NCBI GenBank assembly: GCA_032164295.1
Contig: JAJHTX010000011.1
Coordinates: 434,001-498,000 of the forward strand
Source of the DNA: Inonotus obliquus
Lineage: Eukaryota; Basidiomycota; Agaricomycetes; Hymenochaetales; Hymenochaetaceae
Reading direction: 5' to 3'
Length of the DNA stretch: 64,000 nt
This document shows, one piece after another, positions 12,167 to 22,136 of this stretch. The first letter of the stretch is position 1, and each line of letters starts with the position of its first letter. A program made the translations under genes and the position numbers. Under the pieces are notes generated by a model. That model searched no databases. It worked only from the letters and a program-made list of their open reading frames with translations, and was not told the DNA's origin.

Positions 12167-13271
12167 CTAGTAGCCATCTTTCGCGACGGGCAACGGCGTC
12201 GATCGACCGACGTCCTCGAAAGGATTCTCTGTCGTTGTCTTATCGAGAGACGGGGAATACGATGCTCTTGCCTCGGAAAGGTCATCCCGTGCTCGGATCG
12301 ATCTCTCAGTGCGGGGGTCGATTGTTGCATATTCAGGTAAGCCCGTCGACGCTATATTGACTGAATCAGCACGAGATCCATTGGTGATTATAGATGTCCT
12401 CCCCGACCCCTGTGGAGGGAGTATGTAAGGATTGATCGCTGAGCAAACAATTAGCTACCCAATTCGACCCGTTTAGATTAATCGTTCACTTGGAACGGCC
12501 TGTTCAGAACGTAATGGGGCGGGAGATATGCACCGAGCATCTGCAGAAATTCGTCGTTGTTCCATCGTCAGTCCACTCCTCTGCAATTGGCAACGCCTTC
12601 GTCTGCGGAGATAATATATAATAATGAAGGCTATAAGAAGAACTATGGTCGAGCCCAGTATGCCGCCAATAATTGCCATATCTTTAGTAGCCCCGCCTTC
12701 TCTGCGGTCATTCTGCTTATCTTGTTGAGTCCGCTCGACGTCATTGTCACTTTCCTTCTCCGATACTTGCACGTTAAACATTTGAAACGAGTAGTTTCTG
12801 CCATTGCCAGTCTCCAGAACTTGAACCGTAAGATTATGCTGACCTTCTGAAAGAATTGGGGAGACATAGAACATTTGGCGAGGTAAGGGCGTATTCTGTG
12901 AAATGCCAATCACCCTTCTCGAATCTGGATCACCATCGTCAATGGTGTAATTCGCGCGTAGTGTACCATCTCCAGGTGGAATCATTCCGATGACCTGTAT
13001 CTGGGATCCTGCCATCTGTATGAGCATCGGATCGAAATGGAAAGCAAGTACGAACCAGTAAACGAGACAGAAAACGTTGCATTTGTTTCGCCAGTGGTAT
13101 GGACTGAACTCGGTTCGTTGCTATTCGATAGGGAAAGCATCTCCAGGGACCAGGAGCCAGTATAGGCTATTGTGCCATCGGTGTCAGGGATACTATAGCT
13201 CTGCAAGATATCAGTCCCAGAACTTGTCATTAGGAATAGGTTAACCATACGCTTCTACTCTGCTCTCCCAT
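12167..13271 (-). CDS. Single-pass membrane protein C (ectodomain type 1, tail type 2)
   Basis: Introns at 13201-13250, 13009-13055 and 12439-12489 give 318 aa starting MGEQSRS. The ectodomain (DTDGTIAYTGSWS, VIGMIPPGDG, NYTIDDGDP, HNLTVQVLETGNGRNYSF) is almost identical to that of A up to VQVSEKESD. The stalk and helix differ from A (AIIGGILGSTIVLLIAFIII, then RRRRR). The tail is type 2: LTMEQRRISADARCISPAP, then an intron, then TINPYILPPQGSGRTSIIT, GLPEYATIDPRTERSIRARDD, LSEARASYSPSL. It ends with TAG at 12167. An upstream ATG at 13452-13454 is in frame with the start exon and would add about 60 residues (…GVFRRGRGGNN). I prefer the short start because paralogues begin at the equivalent place. 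The tail contains LPEY. Confidence 0.76.
12744..13235 (-). repeat. Ectodomain block shared with 4573-5060
   Basis: C copy of the A/C block. Intron 2 (13009-13055) differs from that of A by about one base, as conserved as the exons, which points to recent duplication or gene conversion. Confidence 0.85.
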
Positions 13272-14152
13272 GTTATTACCTCCGCGTCCCCTTCTGAATA
13301 CACCTACAATGCTTTTAGCAGCTTTGCCGGACGCGCATGGTGTGTGACCCTGAGGATCGTTAGTGGTAGTTCTATAAGCACCGTAAGAGCTGTAATTTTC
13401 GATATAAGGGACTATTCTGCCAGCAGATAGAGTAAAGAGATGCGTAGCGCACATCCGTCAGCTTCGTTTTTTAAATATCCCTCCGAGCATGCATCGCGAG
13501 CTCTCCGCCATCCAAGTAGCGTCGGTTTATCCTTCCTGTGCATTATTGTTGTGCTTCCAACGAACTAATGAAAGATGGTGGTCGGCAGCTCGATAGTTGG
13601 TTGCTGTTCTGTTCTTCAAGTCGCGATGATCGATGTTGATGAAGGAAGATCGGCGCATCTGCCACAAATAGAAGCTGAACGTGAAAGTCTGATCGACGGG
13701 AGTTTCAAGCCAGGCAGCACTATAACTCTACTGCTTCAAAGAATCTAATGATCGTTTTTGAACAGCCGACAACAAACTCTCTCATAAGAATGGTTGCCAT
13801 TTGACCGGTACAAGTCGTGCTCTTCAACCGAATCATGGCAATCTGGACTGTTGGAACGTAATGTAGCACGTCCACTTCATGTGCTCGCACTACTGTGAAA
13901 ATGCGATTACCCATGGCATTCAGTATGCCGTTCGCAAAACAGCGCTCCTTGACGATCAGTCCTAGAGAAGAATATTCCATTGTCTTCTTAGCTGTAGACA
14001 CGAATTATCTTAACTAGGTGTTAGGACAGGGAAGGAGACCTTGGATACATGAAGTACATTGTCTCGAACCTCCGAAGAAAGGGATATACAATAATACTCC
14101 TGCACCGATGTTAGTGCTTAGCTAAGAAGAAAGATGGTCCATATACTGGTAC
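13272..14152. other. Intergenic with one orphan reading frame
   Basis: Minus-strand 13720-13980 encodes 86 residues from an ATG (MEYSSLGLIVKERC...). I recognise no motif and the frame may be chance. The rest shows no gene. Confidence 0.35.
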
Positions 14153-15332
14153 TCAGATCATGCGACGCTCGTATGGCGCTGACGATGATGATCGTAACGA
14201 CGGGGATCTCGGTCCACTCTCTGAGGCGCCTCTGGGAGGGAGCTGCGGTATAGACCCCATAGAGTCCCGGGAAGACAAGGCCCTGGATGTATACGGCGAG
14301 AAGCGCGATTGTTCTGTTTGCGCCTGTGGGATAATCACGCTTGATCCTTTATACGTCGACCAATCCGGAAAATCTCGATCACTGATCAAGGCACTTCGTG
14401 GAATACTTGGTGGTCGATTGATGGATACCCATGACGGACCTGATTCCCTTGCGATATCTCTATGTCTGGCGAACGTGAACTTTGAATCGGTGTCGATAAT
14501 CGAGGCCGGATAGCTTGGGTACTTTTCGCCGTCTAATGAGAGGTAATCAATTTCGAGAGGACATGATACGATACTTCATGAAGTTTACCTCCATAGTATG
14601 TGTCAGATGGTGAATGTGCATAGTACATATTCGGATGAAGTTGCCGCTCTCCAGCACTCGGCATGAGAGACCTTCTCTTCCGTCGGAACCAGAAAAGGCA
14701 TAAAATGATGAGAAGGAGGGAACTGACTGCTCCCACTATGCCTCCAACGATTGCCAGAGACTTTCCATGAGATCCGGAACCAACTTTGTCTCCTGAACTA
14801 CTACCCGCATCGACGTTTTCACTAATTGGGACCTGGAAGTTTTGAAAGGTGTAGTTCCGACCGGATCCCGTCTCGACGACTTGCACGGTCAGGTTGTGAA
14901 GCCCGTCACTCAAAACCGGAGATGTGAAAAGCGATTGGTGAAATATACCATTGGAACTCCCGGATACCGACGCAGTTATCACTTGACCATTGTCGATGAT
15001 ATAGTTGGCAGATATAGCTGCATTCCCAGCCGGGATTGTACCCGTAGCCGCTATTCGTGTGCCTGTAATAATTATTAGCAGGATTTCACAGGGGCAATGC
15101 CGACGGGTGGCTGCTTACCGTGAAACGATATGAACATGGATGATCCAGGTTGTCCCGTGGAATGGCTCGTCTCCCCACTTGGTGTGTTGGTATCCCCCTT
15201 GTTTTGCACCCATGAGCCGCTGTATTGGATTTCACTTTCGTTGTTGTTGTCGACAATTAAATTGCACGTCGATCGCTTATCGAAGGCACAAGGCTGTTGC
15301 AGATCTCTGCTTTGGAGGGTGACTCGACCCAT
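14153..15332 (-). CDS. Single-pass membrane protein E (ectodomain type 3, tail type 1)
   Basis: Introns at 15063-15118 and 14533-14588 leave 355 codons plus stop. The start MGRVTLQSRDLQQPCAF leads into an ectodomain with VDNNNESEIQYSGSW, TIPAGNAAISANYIIDNG, LFTSPVLSDGLHNLTVQV and GSGRNYTF. The stalk is Ser/Gly-rich, followed by helix LAIVGGIVGAVSSLLLIILC, FWFRRKRR, and tail type 1 (AGERQLHPNMYYAHS, then IDTDSKFTFARHRD, SWVSINRPPSIPRSALISDR, WSTYKGSSVI). The tail ends in a Ser/Arg/Pro-rich segment. Hydrophobic translation upstream at 15430-15624 is not a signal peptide exon. It has no ATG in frame and is preceded by TAA, so it is a pyrimidine-rich 5' UTR with a GT-AG intron. Intact; function unknown. 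Confidence 0.77.
14815..15330 (-). repeat. Ectodomain block shared with 16772-17283
   Basis: Nearly identical DNA in E and F covering the ectodomain and its intron. The intron (15063-15118) is identical to the F copy. Similarity is lost in the stalk and tail. Confidence 0.88.
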
Positions 15333-15710
15333 TCTCTTCAATCAATGTCCTGAAGAGCCCAGATATTAGCATAACTCGCATGTACCGCACGGACTAGCCC
15401 TCACTCTTGGACGCAGGGTATAAAAAGAATCAAATTCGCCTCGAGCGACGACAGGAAAGGAATAAGACAGTCAATCTGCAAAAAGAAATTATAGATAGGA
15501 AACCGTATGCAATGGACGAAAGACTTACGCCCAAAACGAGTGAAATGTGAAAGAACGTGAAGAGAATTAAAAACGAAGACACGAGAGGAGGAAGAAGGCT
15601 CGCGCTAAGCGATCGGTTCACCACAGTACTTTAAGCCTCCTGGAAAGACACATCAGGTTGCCCTGGCTATCAGGCGCCGCTTCCTGGACGAAGTTCAATC
15701 ATTCTCCATT

Positions 15711-15720
15711 GTATATAGCT
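15711..15720 (-). promoter_or_regulatory. Probable TATA box of gene E
   Basis: Minus strand reads GGAGCTATATACAATG, about 380 bp upstream of the ATG of E. It shares AGCTATA with the sites of B and D. Confidence 0.4.
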
Positions 15721-15724
15721 CCTG

Positions 15725-16314
15725 TTCGAGTCTTGGGTATCTCGGCTCGGAAGCAAAGACAAGCAGTCCAGGGAAAAATATGCTGTTCGGTGCTTTTAAT
15801 GCAGAGTACCCATCACACATCTGCTACTGTAGACCTTCAGAACCGAAGAGAAATTGGTCAGTTGCATCAATTTGCGTGATGGTGGCCACGCAAGAACCGA
15901 CCTGTGTCTTCACATCAGTTTGGTTTCCCTTGTCCAAGACTTCCAATCAGATGTCGGTAGCAAAAACTATACAAAAGAGGGAGCAGAACTGTGGCTGAGT
16001 ATACGTTTCTGCCAGGCTGACGACCAGAAGACACTCGTGTGCAAACATGTCCGTCGGACCGTCGGACAAAGGACCTATCATCGACAATTCTCACGGTATT
16101 GACTACCATAAGAGGAAGCCGCTGGATCGCCAGTGGGCCCAGGGCCGTGCGGCTCCCATCTTTGAACGAAAGCAGTATCAAGTGAACGAATAAACTGCTC
16201 AGACGGAATAACAAAGACGGGAACATGGAATCGCATTTGCGACACATGGGAAACGCAGCACATTGCAAATTCCGATCTAGGCAAGTGTACTGATGTTACA
16301 TAGTATATTACCAT
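15725..16314. other. Intergenic, no gene recognised
   Basis: Upstream DNA of E and downstream DNA of F. No supported coding region. Confidence 0.45.
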
Positions 16315-17284
16315 TCACTGATGGTTTCCACTTACCCCTTCACGAGCATCGAGGTGAGCAGATTTATGAGACGTCACATAGGATGTTCGTGCTGGCGATA
16401 TCCCGTCCTGATCCTGCTGAAAGCTCACAGGCGAAGCTTCGACGGTCGCATACGAGGGCGGGCTCTCGCAGAAACTGAGTACGGAAGCTGGTGATGGACC
16501 AACCTGATCCAGTTGCTGTCGAGGAACTATGAGAGAATGAATCAAAAGTCTGATCAGCCAGTAACCGCGTGGCAACAGCTCACCTAACTGAGGAGACACG
16601 CATCGCACACCGTGCATACGAGCTAACTTTCTCCTTTTCCAGAACCAGAAAATGCATCCGATGATAACAAGGGATATAACTGCACCTTACATGCCGCTAA
16701 GTATTACCAGAGACTTCCCGAGAGACCCAGCACTGCCCTCATCCCCAGAGCTACCACTCTCATTGACATCTTCACTAATTGGGATCTGGAAGTTTTGAAA
16801 GGTGTAGTTCCGACCGGATCCCGTCTCGACGACTTGCACGGTCAGATTGTGAGGCCCGTCACTCAAAACCGGAGACGTGAAAAGCGTCTGGTGAAATATA
16901 CCATTGGGACTCCCAGATACCGACGCAGTTATCACTTGACCATTGTCGATGATATAGTTGGCAGATATAGCTGCATTCCCAGCCGGGATTGTACCCGTAG
17001 CCGCTATTCGTGTGCCTGTAATAATTATTAGCAGGATTTCACAGGGGCAATGCCGACGGGTGGCTGCTTACCGTGAAACGATATGAACATGGATGATCCA
17101 GGTTGTCCCGTGGAATGGCTCGTCTCCCCACTTGGTGTGTTGGTATCCCCCTTGTTTTGCACCCATGAGCCGCTGTATTGGATTTCACTTTCGCTGTTGC
17201 TATCGACTATTAATTTGCATATCGAGTGTTTATCGAAGACGCAGGTTGTTGCACATCTCTCCCTTGGAGGGTGACTCGACCCAT
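16315..17284 (-). pseudogene. Membrane protein F, broken copy (ectodomain type 3, tail type 2)
   Basis: Sister of E in the ectodomain. Two lesions are visible. First, about 45 nt after the ATG (17282-17284) one base is missing relative to E (CCTGCGTCTTCG against CCTTGTGCCTTCG), which shifts the frame into TAA. Second, the helix begins LVILSGM and then meets TAA where E continues IVGAV. Downstream the frame continues well: VISLVIIGCIFWFWKRRK, then a tail of type 2 with VRCVSPQ, an intron, ESPPSYATVEASP and ISPARTSYV, ending at 16315. The TAA sits inside a possible GT donor (gtaagg), and an intron from there to the aag before TTAGCTCG would remove the helix. I think decay is more likely. Tail 2 contains PPSY. 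Confidence 0.7.
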
Positions 17285-17289
17285 TGCTC

Positions 17290-18476
17290 TAATTCGGTGT
17301 GGTTGGATATATTAGAAAATTTCGCGTCATTGAGTGAATAAATTCTCACCCTAGGCCTCGGGCAGGGAAAGTGGCTGGTACCAGGCGATTGAAGATAACT
17401 CGGACGATAGCTGTGAGCTCGAAATACAACGAACGACAGGACTCATCCACCACTTTAATATACGTGCTCAGCACTAGAGATGTCCAATTGAGCGAAAACC
17501 GGAATGCTTCGCCCCATCTTTTGATAGCTTAGATGCAGAGATACATCACTGCATCGTAATTCGCAGTTATGGGAGGCATGACCAAAGCCAAACCAGAAGT
17601 TGGTGTGTACATCATTGACAACGGACTTGATAATTGACTCCCACGCTCTTTTTCCTTTTATGGAACTGACTGGATCGGAAAAGGATTCAAGGCGGAGCAA
17701 AGGAGGCAGTAACATATATTCAGCCACACGACAAGGCAGAAAGCTGCAGAGAAGAAATTGGAAACAGTGCTAGCACCGGATCAATCAAGTCTGTTAAGGA
17801 CTGCCAGCGAATTCGTGCTGCAACACTCATCAGCCCAACATCAACAGCGACGGAGTGGCACGATGATGATCAGAAAGGAATGGCCTCCATCAAGATGAAC
17901 TACCTTTCGCGAATCCTCTTTCAGGCATGATTGACGCGATCTCAAGACAGTAACGACGTGGCCAGCGGTGTAATGAAGGGTTGTATTCAGCACGATCTCG
18001 TTTTACCCGTGCCCGGAAATCGCGGGGTGATCGCTATTGGGATAAAAGTGCCTATTTAATCCTTCATATGTAATAGTAAGGTTATTTATACTTGTTTTGA
18101 TGCAATAAAACCCGGTGGAATCGCAATCATTGCATGTTCTGTGGACTACAGAAGGTATCAAGTTACATGGAAACCATCGATAGGGCGGCATACCACTCGG
18201 AGTAGAAGGTCGATTAGAGTAGAGTCCAGCCCGGCATGTTTCAACTCTCGACAGTTTCATAACGTTTTCTCAGCCCCACGGTAACTTCACTGAGCAAATC
18301 ACCCCGTAGGATAAATATTTCCATTTCAAGTTACGAAGAGACTGAGCGGTAATTCGGGCACTGGGTCTGTGCACTATATTATGACCCGCGTGCATCATAC
18401 GCCGGTGGATCTAGTACGTTGGAAACGTTCACGTCGAGATTGGTCAGTATTTATCACTGTTAACAGTAGCAAGAAA
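17290..18476. other. Intergenic with a diverged repeat
   Basis: Upstream DNA of F. The stretch 18170-18310 is a diverged copy of 20325-20460 (shared phrases include TTTCATAACGTTTTCT and CGGCATNCCACTCGG). No gene is seen. Confidence 0.45.
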
Positions 18477-19633
18477 CTAACCAGGTAAAATTTGTTGATC
18501 ATCGTGAGGGACCGGAAGTGAAGAGATATTAGGATACCTGTTCAACTGGATGTTTCGTGTGACCGCATTGGTGACACTAGACGGACTTCTGTCGGGGCCG
18601 GGACTTGCTGACCGACTATCGGAAGTGTGCGTTCGAATAGGCAGTGTTGTAACTTCTTCTGCAAGTTTGCGTTCATGTACATGTATCTGGCCAGGCGGCG
18701 AAGTAACTTGTCGGATGGCGTTAAATGGATCTATCGCTCCGTAACTTCCTGCGCAGATGAAACAAAAGCGCTCAGGCAACAGCTCTGTATGATAAGCATC
18801 TAGACCGAACCACACTCACGAGACGGTGCTTCTCCAGTCTCCACGCCACCAGTCGTTACCAGATCCAATTCTGGCGCTTTTCGGCGCTTTCTGTATCTGC
18901 GAAAGAGAATCCACATCAAGGCTATGACCACGAGCAATCCAACGCCTCCAAAAACCACGCCTATCACCGTTCCCAATGACACCCCCGTTACAACGTTGCC
19001 AGAGCTTGTTTGTTCCGAAGTGATGTCCGGATCGGAGCCCCCGGTCGGAGCATCTGCATTTTGGCCATTGCTAGACAAATCGCTTGACGAAGAATCAACA
19101 ATCCCTTGGTCCGCCGAATCGATAAGAAAGTAGATAATGGTGTAATTTCGTAAAGGAGAGACATCAACAACTCTCACGGTTATAGTATGCCGTACAAGGG
19201 TTAATGCTTCGGACTTTTACAGGTCAGTGTCCAAGGGGGTTTGGCCTCCGTTGGAACTCTGTGTTCTTGACACAGCTTCTCCTCCGTCAATCATGTACGT
19301 TGAAGACACAGACGCGTTCCCGGGAAAGACGTATCCATGCACTGTGATCTGCGACCCTAAGTATCAGAAGACACATCTATCGTCACCGCAAGTTGCAATA
19401 GGATTACAGTAATACACACCAATAAAAGATAGGGATGCCGTGGAGCCTGAAGTCAAGGTTGAATGAAATGTCCCTGCTGATCCTGTCTCGTCAACAGGTG
19501 GTAGCACTGTAAGCTCCCAGCTATCGCTGTATTGAATACGTCCATCCGTATCCCAATAAAAATCGGACTGGATATATTGGGTAAATTACGAATAAATTAC
19601 CCGAGAGAGATGCTAACTCACCTCGGATGCCAT
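18477..19633 (-). pseudogene. Membrane protein G with one in-frame stop
   Basis: More distant paralogue. Exon 1 is MASE (19622-19633). Introns are 19568-19621, a 63 nt intron near 19357-19419, and a 71 nt intron in the tail. The ectodomain has YWDTDGRIQYSDSWELTV, SQITVHGYVFPGNASV, YMIDGGEA, HTITVRVVDVSPLRNYTI, a long Ser/Asn/Gly stalk, helix GVVFGGVGLLVVIALMWILF and RRYRKRRK. The tail is of a third kind: RSYGAIDPFNAIRQ and a Ser/Pro/Arg-rich segment. The whole frame is open over 323 codons except one TAA at 19217-19219, exactly where DLYKSEAL would need TAC. This is a single C-to-A change, or a sequencing error. The gene may be a very young pseudogene or may be translated by readthrough. Confidence 0.68.
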
Positions 19634-20060
19634 TCACGTGGCGTTCTATGGCGCACGAATGCAGAGTCACCTCCTTTCCGTACAAGTGTGAGTAGCGAAG
19701 GTAGATTTGTCGTCTTGAAAAAGAAGGGCGTAACACTAACAAGAGACGATGGGAAAGAAGCTCAGACTATAAGAGGCTGGTCTTAATTATTTACTAGATG
19801 ATCAATGTGCCACACTGAGCGCTGGAAGTCGTGATCATCAACTTAGACACACGCAGCACAGGCACCCTCTCCAATAACCGTGTATCTTTCCGCTGATGCA
19901 TTTCGTGGTCTAGAGCCTAAAATAGAATGGGGGCATACGGATGCAAAACAGCCCACTAGATGGAATCCGTTTCGTCCGATCAAAAGCAATGAACGAACGG
20001 CGCACAAGGATGATCAAAGGTGATAAGGTGCACATCAGAACAATTCAACTTCGTACCTGT
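19500..20060. repeat. Diverged duplicate of 20455-20960
   Basis: The 5' half of G and its upstream DNA recur downstream with about three quarters of bases matching by eye (for example GATGATCAATGT, TTTCCGCTGA, CATTTCG and ATGCAAAAC in the same order). Confidence 0.6.
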
Positions 20061-20324
20061 ACCGGGATGTTCAATCAATTACACCTTCATCCACACGCAG
20101 GATCGCAGGATCTGTTGTTTCTTCAGTTGCGAAATACTGTAAGGAAAGGCCGAGCATGAGCCAAGCAGATGGGCAAAGCTTTGCTTTGATATAAGAAAGA
20201 TATGATGAAAGAAGTCCCGCAGCGCAAACATATATAGAAAAGGTTCTGATTATGATTAAGATTTATTGCAAGAATGCTCACCTTATCTGACCTCTTATAT
20301 ATAGGGGAATGAGTTCTGCATCAT

Positions 20325-20460
20325 TGCGTGATAGGACGGCATGCCACTCGGCGTAGAAGATCGAGAACAACCGAGTCAACCCCGTACAGCAGCTTCATAA
20401 CGTTTTCTTAGTCCCACGGTGAGTTCACCGAGCCAATCGTCTCTACGTCCCTCATCCAGT
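20325..20460. repeat. Diverged copy of 18170-18310
   Basis: Shares ordered short matches with the downstream flank of G. Together with G' it shows that this interval was built from pieces of the G locus. Confidence 0.5.
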
Positions 20461-20588
20461 ACGGTAAGCTCCCAGTCATCGCGGAATGAATCCACCCTTC
20501 CGTATCCCAATAAAACTCTTTGGACTATAGGTGAATTACAAATAGAATGCAGAAGAAGAATGCTGACGCAGCTCACCTCAGATGGCAT
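20400..20588 (-). pseudogene. G' relic: first two exons of a G-like gene
   Basis: ATG at 20586-20588 starts MPSE, followed by a plausible intron and FYWDTEGWIH, matching MASE-intron-FYWDTDGRIQ of G. One base is then missing relative to G, so the frame shifts before the conserved GAYSWEL-like part, and no ectodomain, helix or tail follows. It is a truncated duplicate. Confidence 0.6.
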
Positions 20589-22136
20589 TAATATTCACGA
20601 TGCGTTTTATGGAGCGTGAATGAGCAGTTGCTTTATCTCCGTCCGAGTGACGAAGAGTGAGCTATCGTCTAAAAAGGATTGTAACAAAACTTTAAGAGTG
20701 AATCGTTTACCCACGTATCTGATGATCAATGTACCATGCGACGGAAGTACGGACCTCTTGCAAGGCACCTAGAGACGCGTCCATTTCCGCTGAGGCATTT
20801 CGCAGCCTAGAGCCTGAAAGGAAAAGAGGTATACGGAATAATGCAAAACAATCCGACACTAGATTTTTCTGATGAACTAGCGGCGCACGAAGATGATCAG
20901 ATGCACACCAGAGCAAATATACTTTGTTCGTGTCAACGAAGTACTGGAGAAAGCCCGGGACGTTGTCCAACACGCCTTTATCCACCCGCGGGACCACCTT
21001 GTTTCTTCAACGCTGGGAGGCACAAGTTGCACGGAAAAGGCCCAAAACTTTGATGAGGAAAAGATAGACAACTATTCCTTCTGTAAGTAAGCGTGATAAG
21101 TGTAGAAAATGCCCTTATTGTATTGTAATTAGCATATCAAACTCACCTTATCCGACCTCTACTGACTGAGAGAGCAGGTGAAGGAGTGGACTGGAATGGT
21201 CCGTATTTTCTCACAGTTGTCCAAACGGCACGTGGTGAATAAAACGTAAGCAGACGAGCTGATTCAAGTGATTGACCTTGCCATCACTCGTCTCAACGTG
21301 AAATTCTAGGGTCAGCCTGTTGCATTCTTCGTCTGTTGCCTGGCTGGAAAGATCGCAAAGATTTACAGTTGTTGTCTACCACAGTATGAACTACGGGTTG
21401 CCCAAGGATATGAAAAATCCAAAAGTGATCAGATGTTAGGCTTACTACTTGCTTCTGGAGTTGTAGCATGGTGACTCGACGACTCATTGGGTCCGCCATC
21501 CATGGTCTGCGAAGACCGTCGCCACTGAATGTGTTGCCTCATCAACTGAACGGTATCCCTTTCACCTTTTCGGGGATATCATCAGTGAAATACCCTGCTA
21601 ATCCATGCCATCAATTGCTCCGACCAATCGGCAGGGCAGGGTATCATCATCGATCCTGGATACCTGTTGCCCTTGCGCGACGTCAAAACAGTTTGAGGTT
21701 ATAACGAAAGGGGCTCGATCTCTCCCTCGGACAACGTTGGAGCGGAATTCGAGGCTCTTCAGCTACTCCGGAACCTTTGATTCGTTCCGAGCTTGTGGTC
21801 CATGGTCTTCTGTTGTCCTGGCTCCCTGCTCCGACCGTCTTCTCTTCTCTCTTGCCAACGCCATTCCTTTCTCTTCCACTCTCTTTTGCTCACTGTCATT
21901 GACTGCGACTAGCACAGTCCTTTTTTGCCCATTAAGGGCTCCCTTCGCTTGTTCGTGTAAGTGAGATTTCGTCTCATATCTCTACTCGGCGCATCCAGGG
22001 GACAGTATCCCCTGCCATCAGCGAAACAATAAAGAACGATCTGCTGACTATATCCCCGCAGGTTGACCGCGAACGTAATACGCTGGCATCACGTTTCTTC
22101 CGATAATTATAATTTCTATTCGACCATAGGATCGAC
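20589..22136. other. Intergenic, possible further relic and a 5' UTR
   Basis: Minus-strand 21360-21490 reads RVTMLQLQKQ and, further on, VVDNNCKS, weakly resembling the start of E (RVTLQSRDLQQ and IVDNNNES). It may be another remnant. 21700-22060 is pyrimidine-rich and has a GT donor near 21957 and an AG acceptor at about 22061, probably the 5' UTR and UTR intron of H. Confidence 0.35.

Noticed and set aside
13720..13980. 86-codon minus-strand frame between C and E
   Set aside because: No motif, no homologue among the duplicated spacers and no splice support. Likely chance.
15430..15624. Strongly hydrophobic reading upstream of gene E that looks like a signal peptide
   Set aside because: It would have to start at GTG. 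No ATG is in frame and a TAA precedes it. The hydrophobicity comes from a pyrimidine-rich 5' UTR.
21360..21490. Possible further relic of the E/F start exon
   Set aside because: Only two short weak matches (RVT-x-LQ and VDNN). Mentioned in the intergenic entry but too weak to call a pseudogene.
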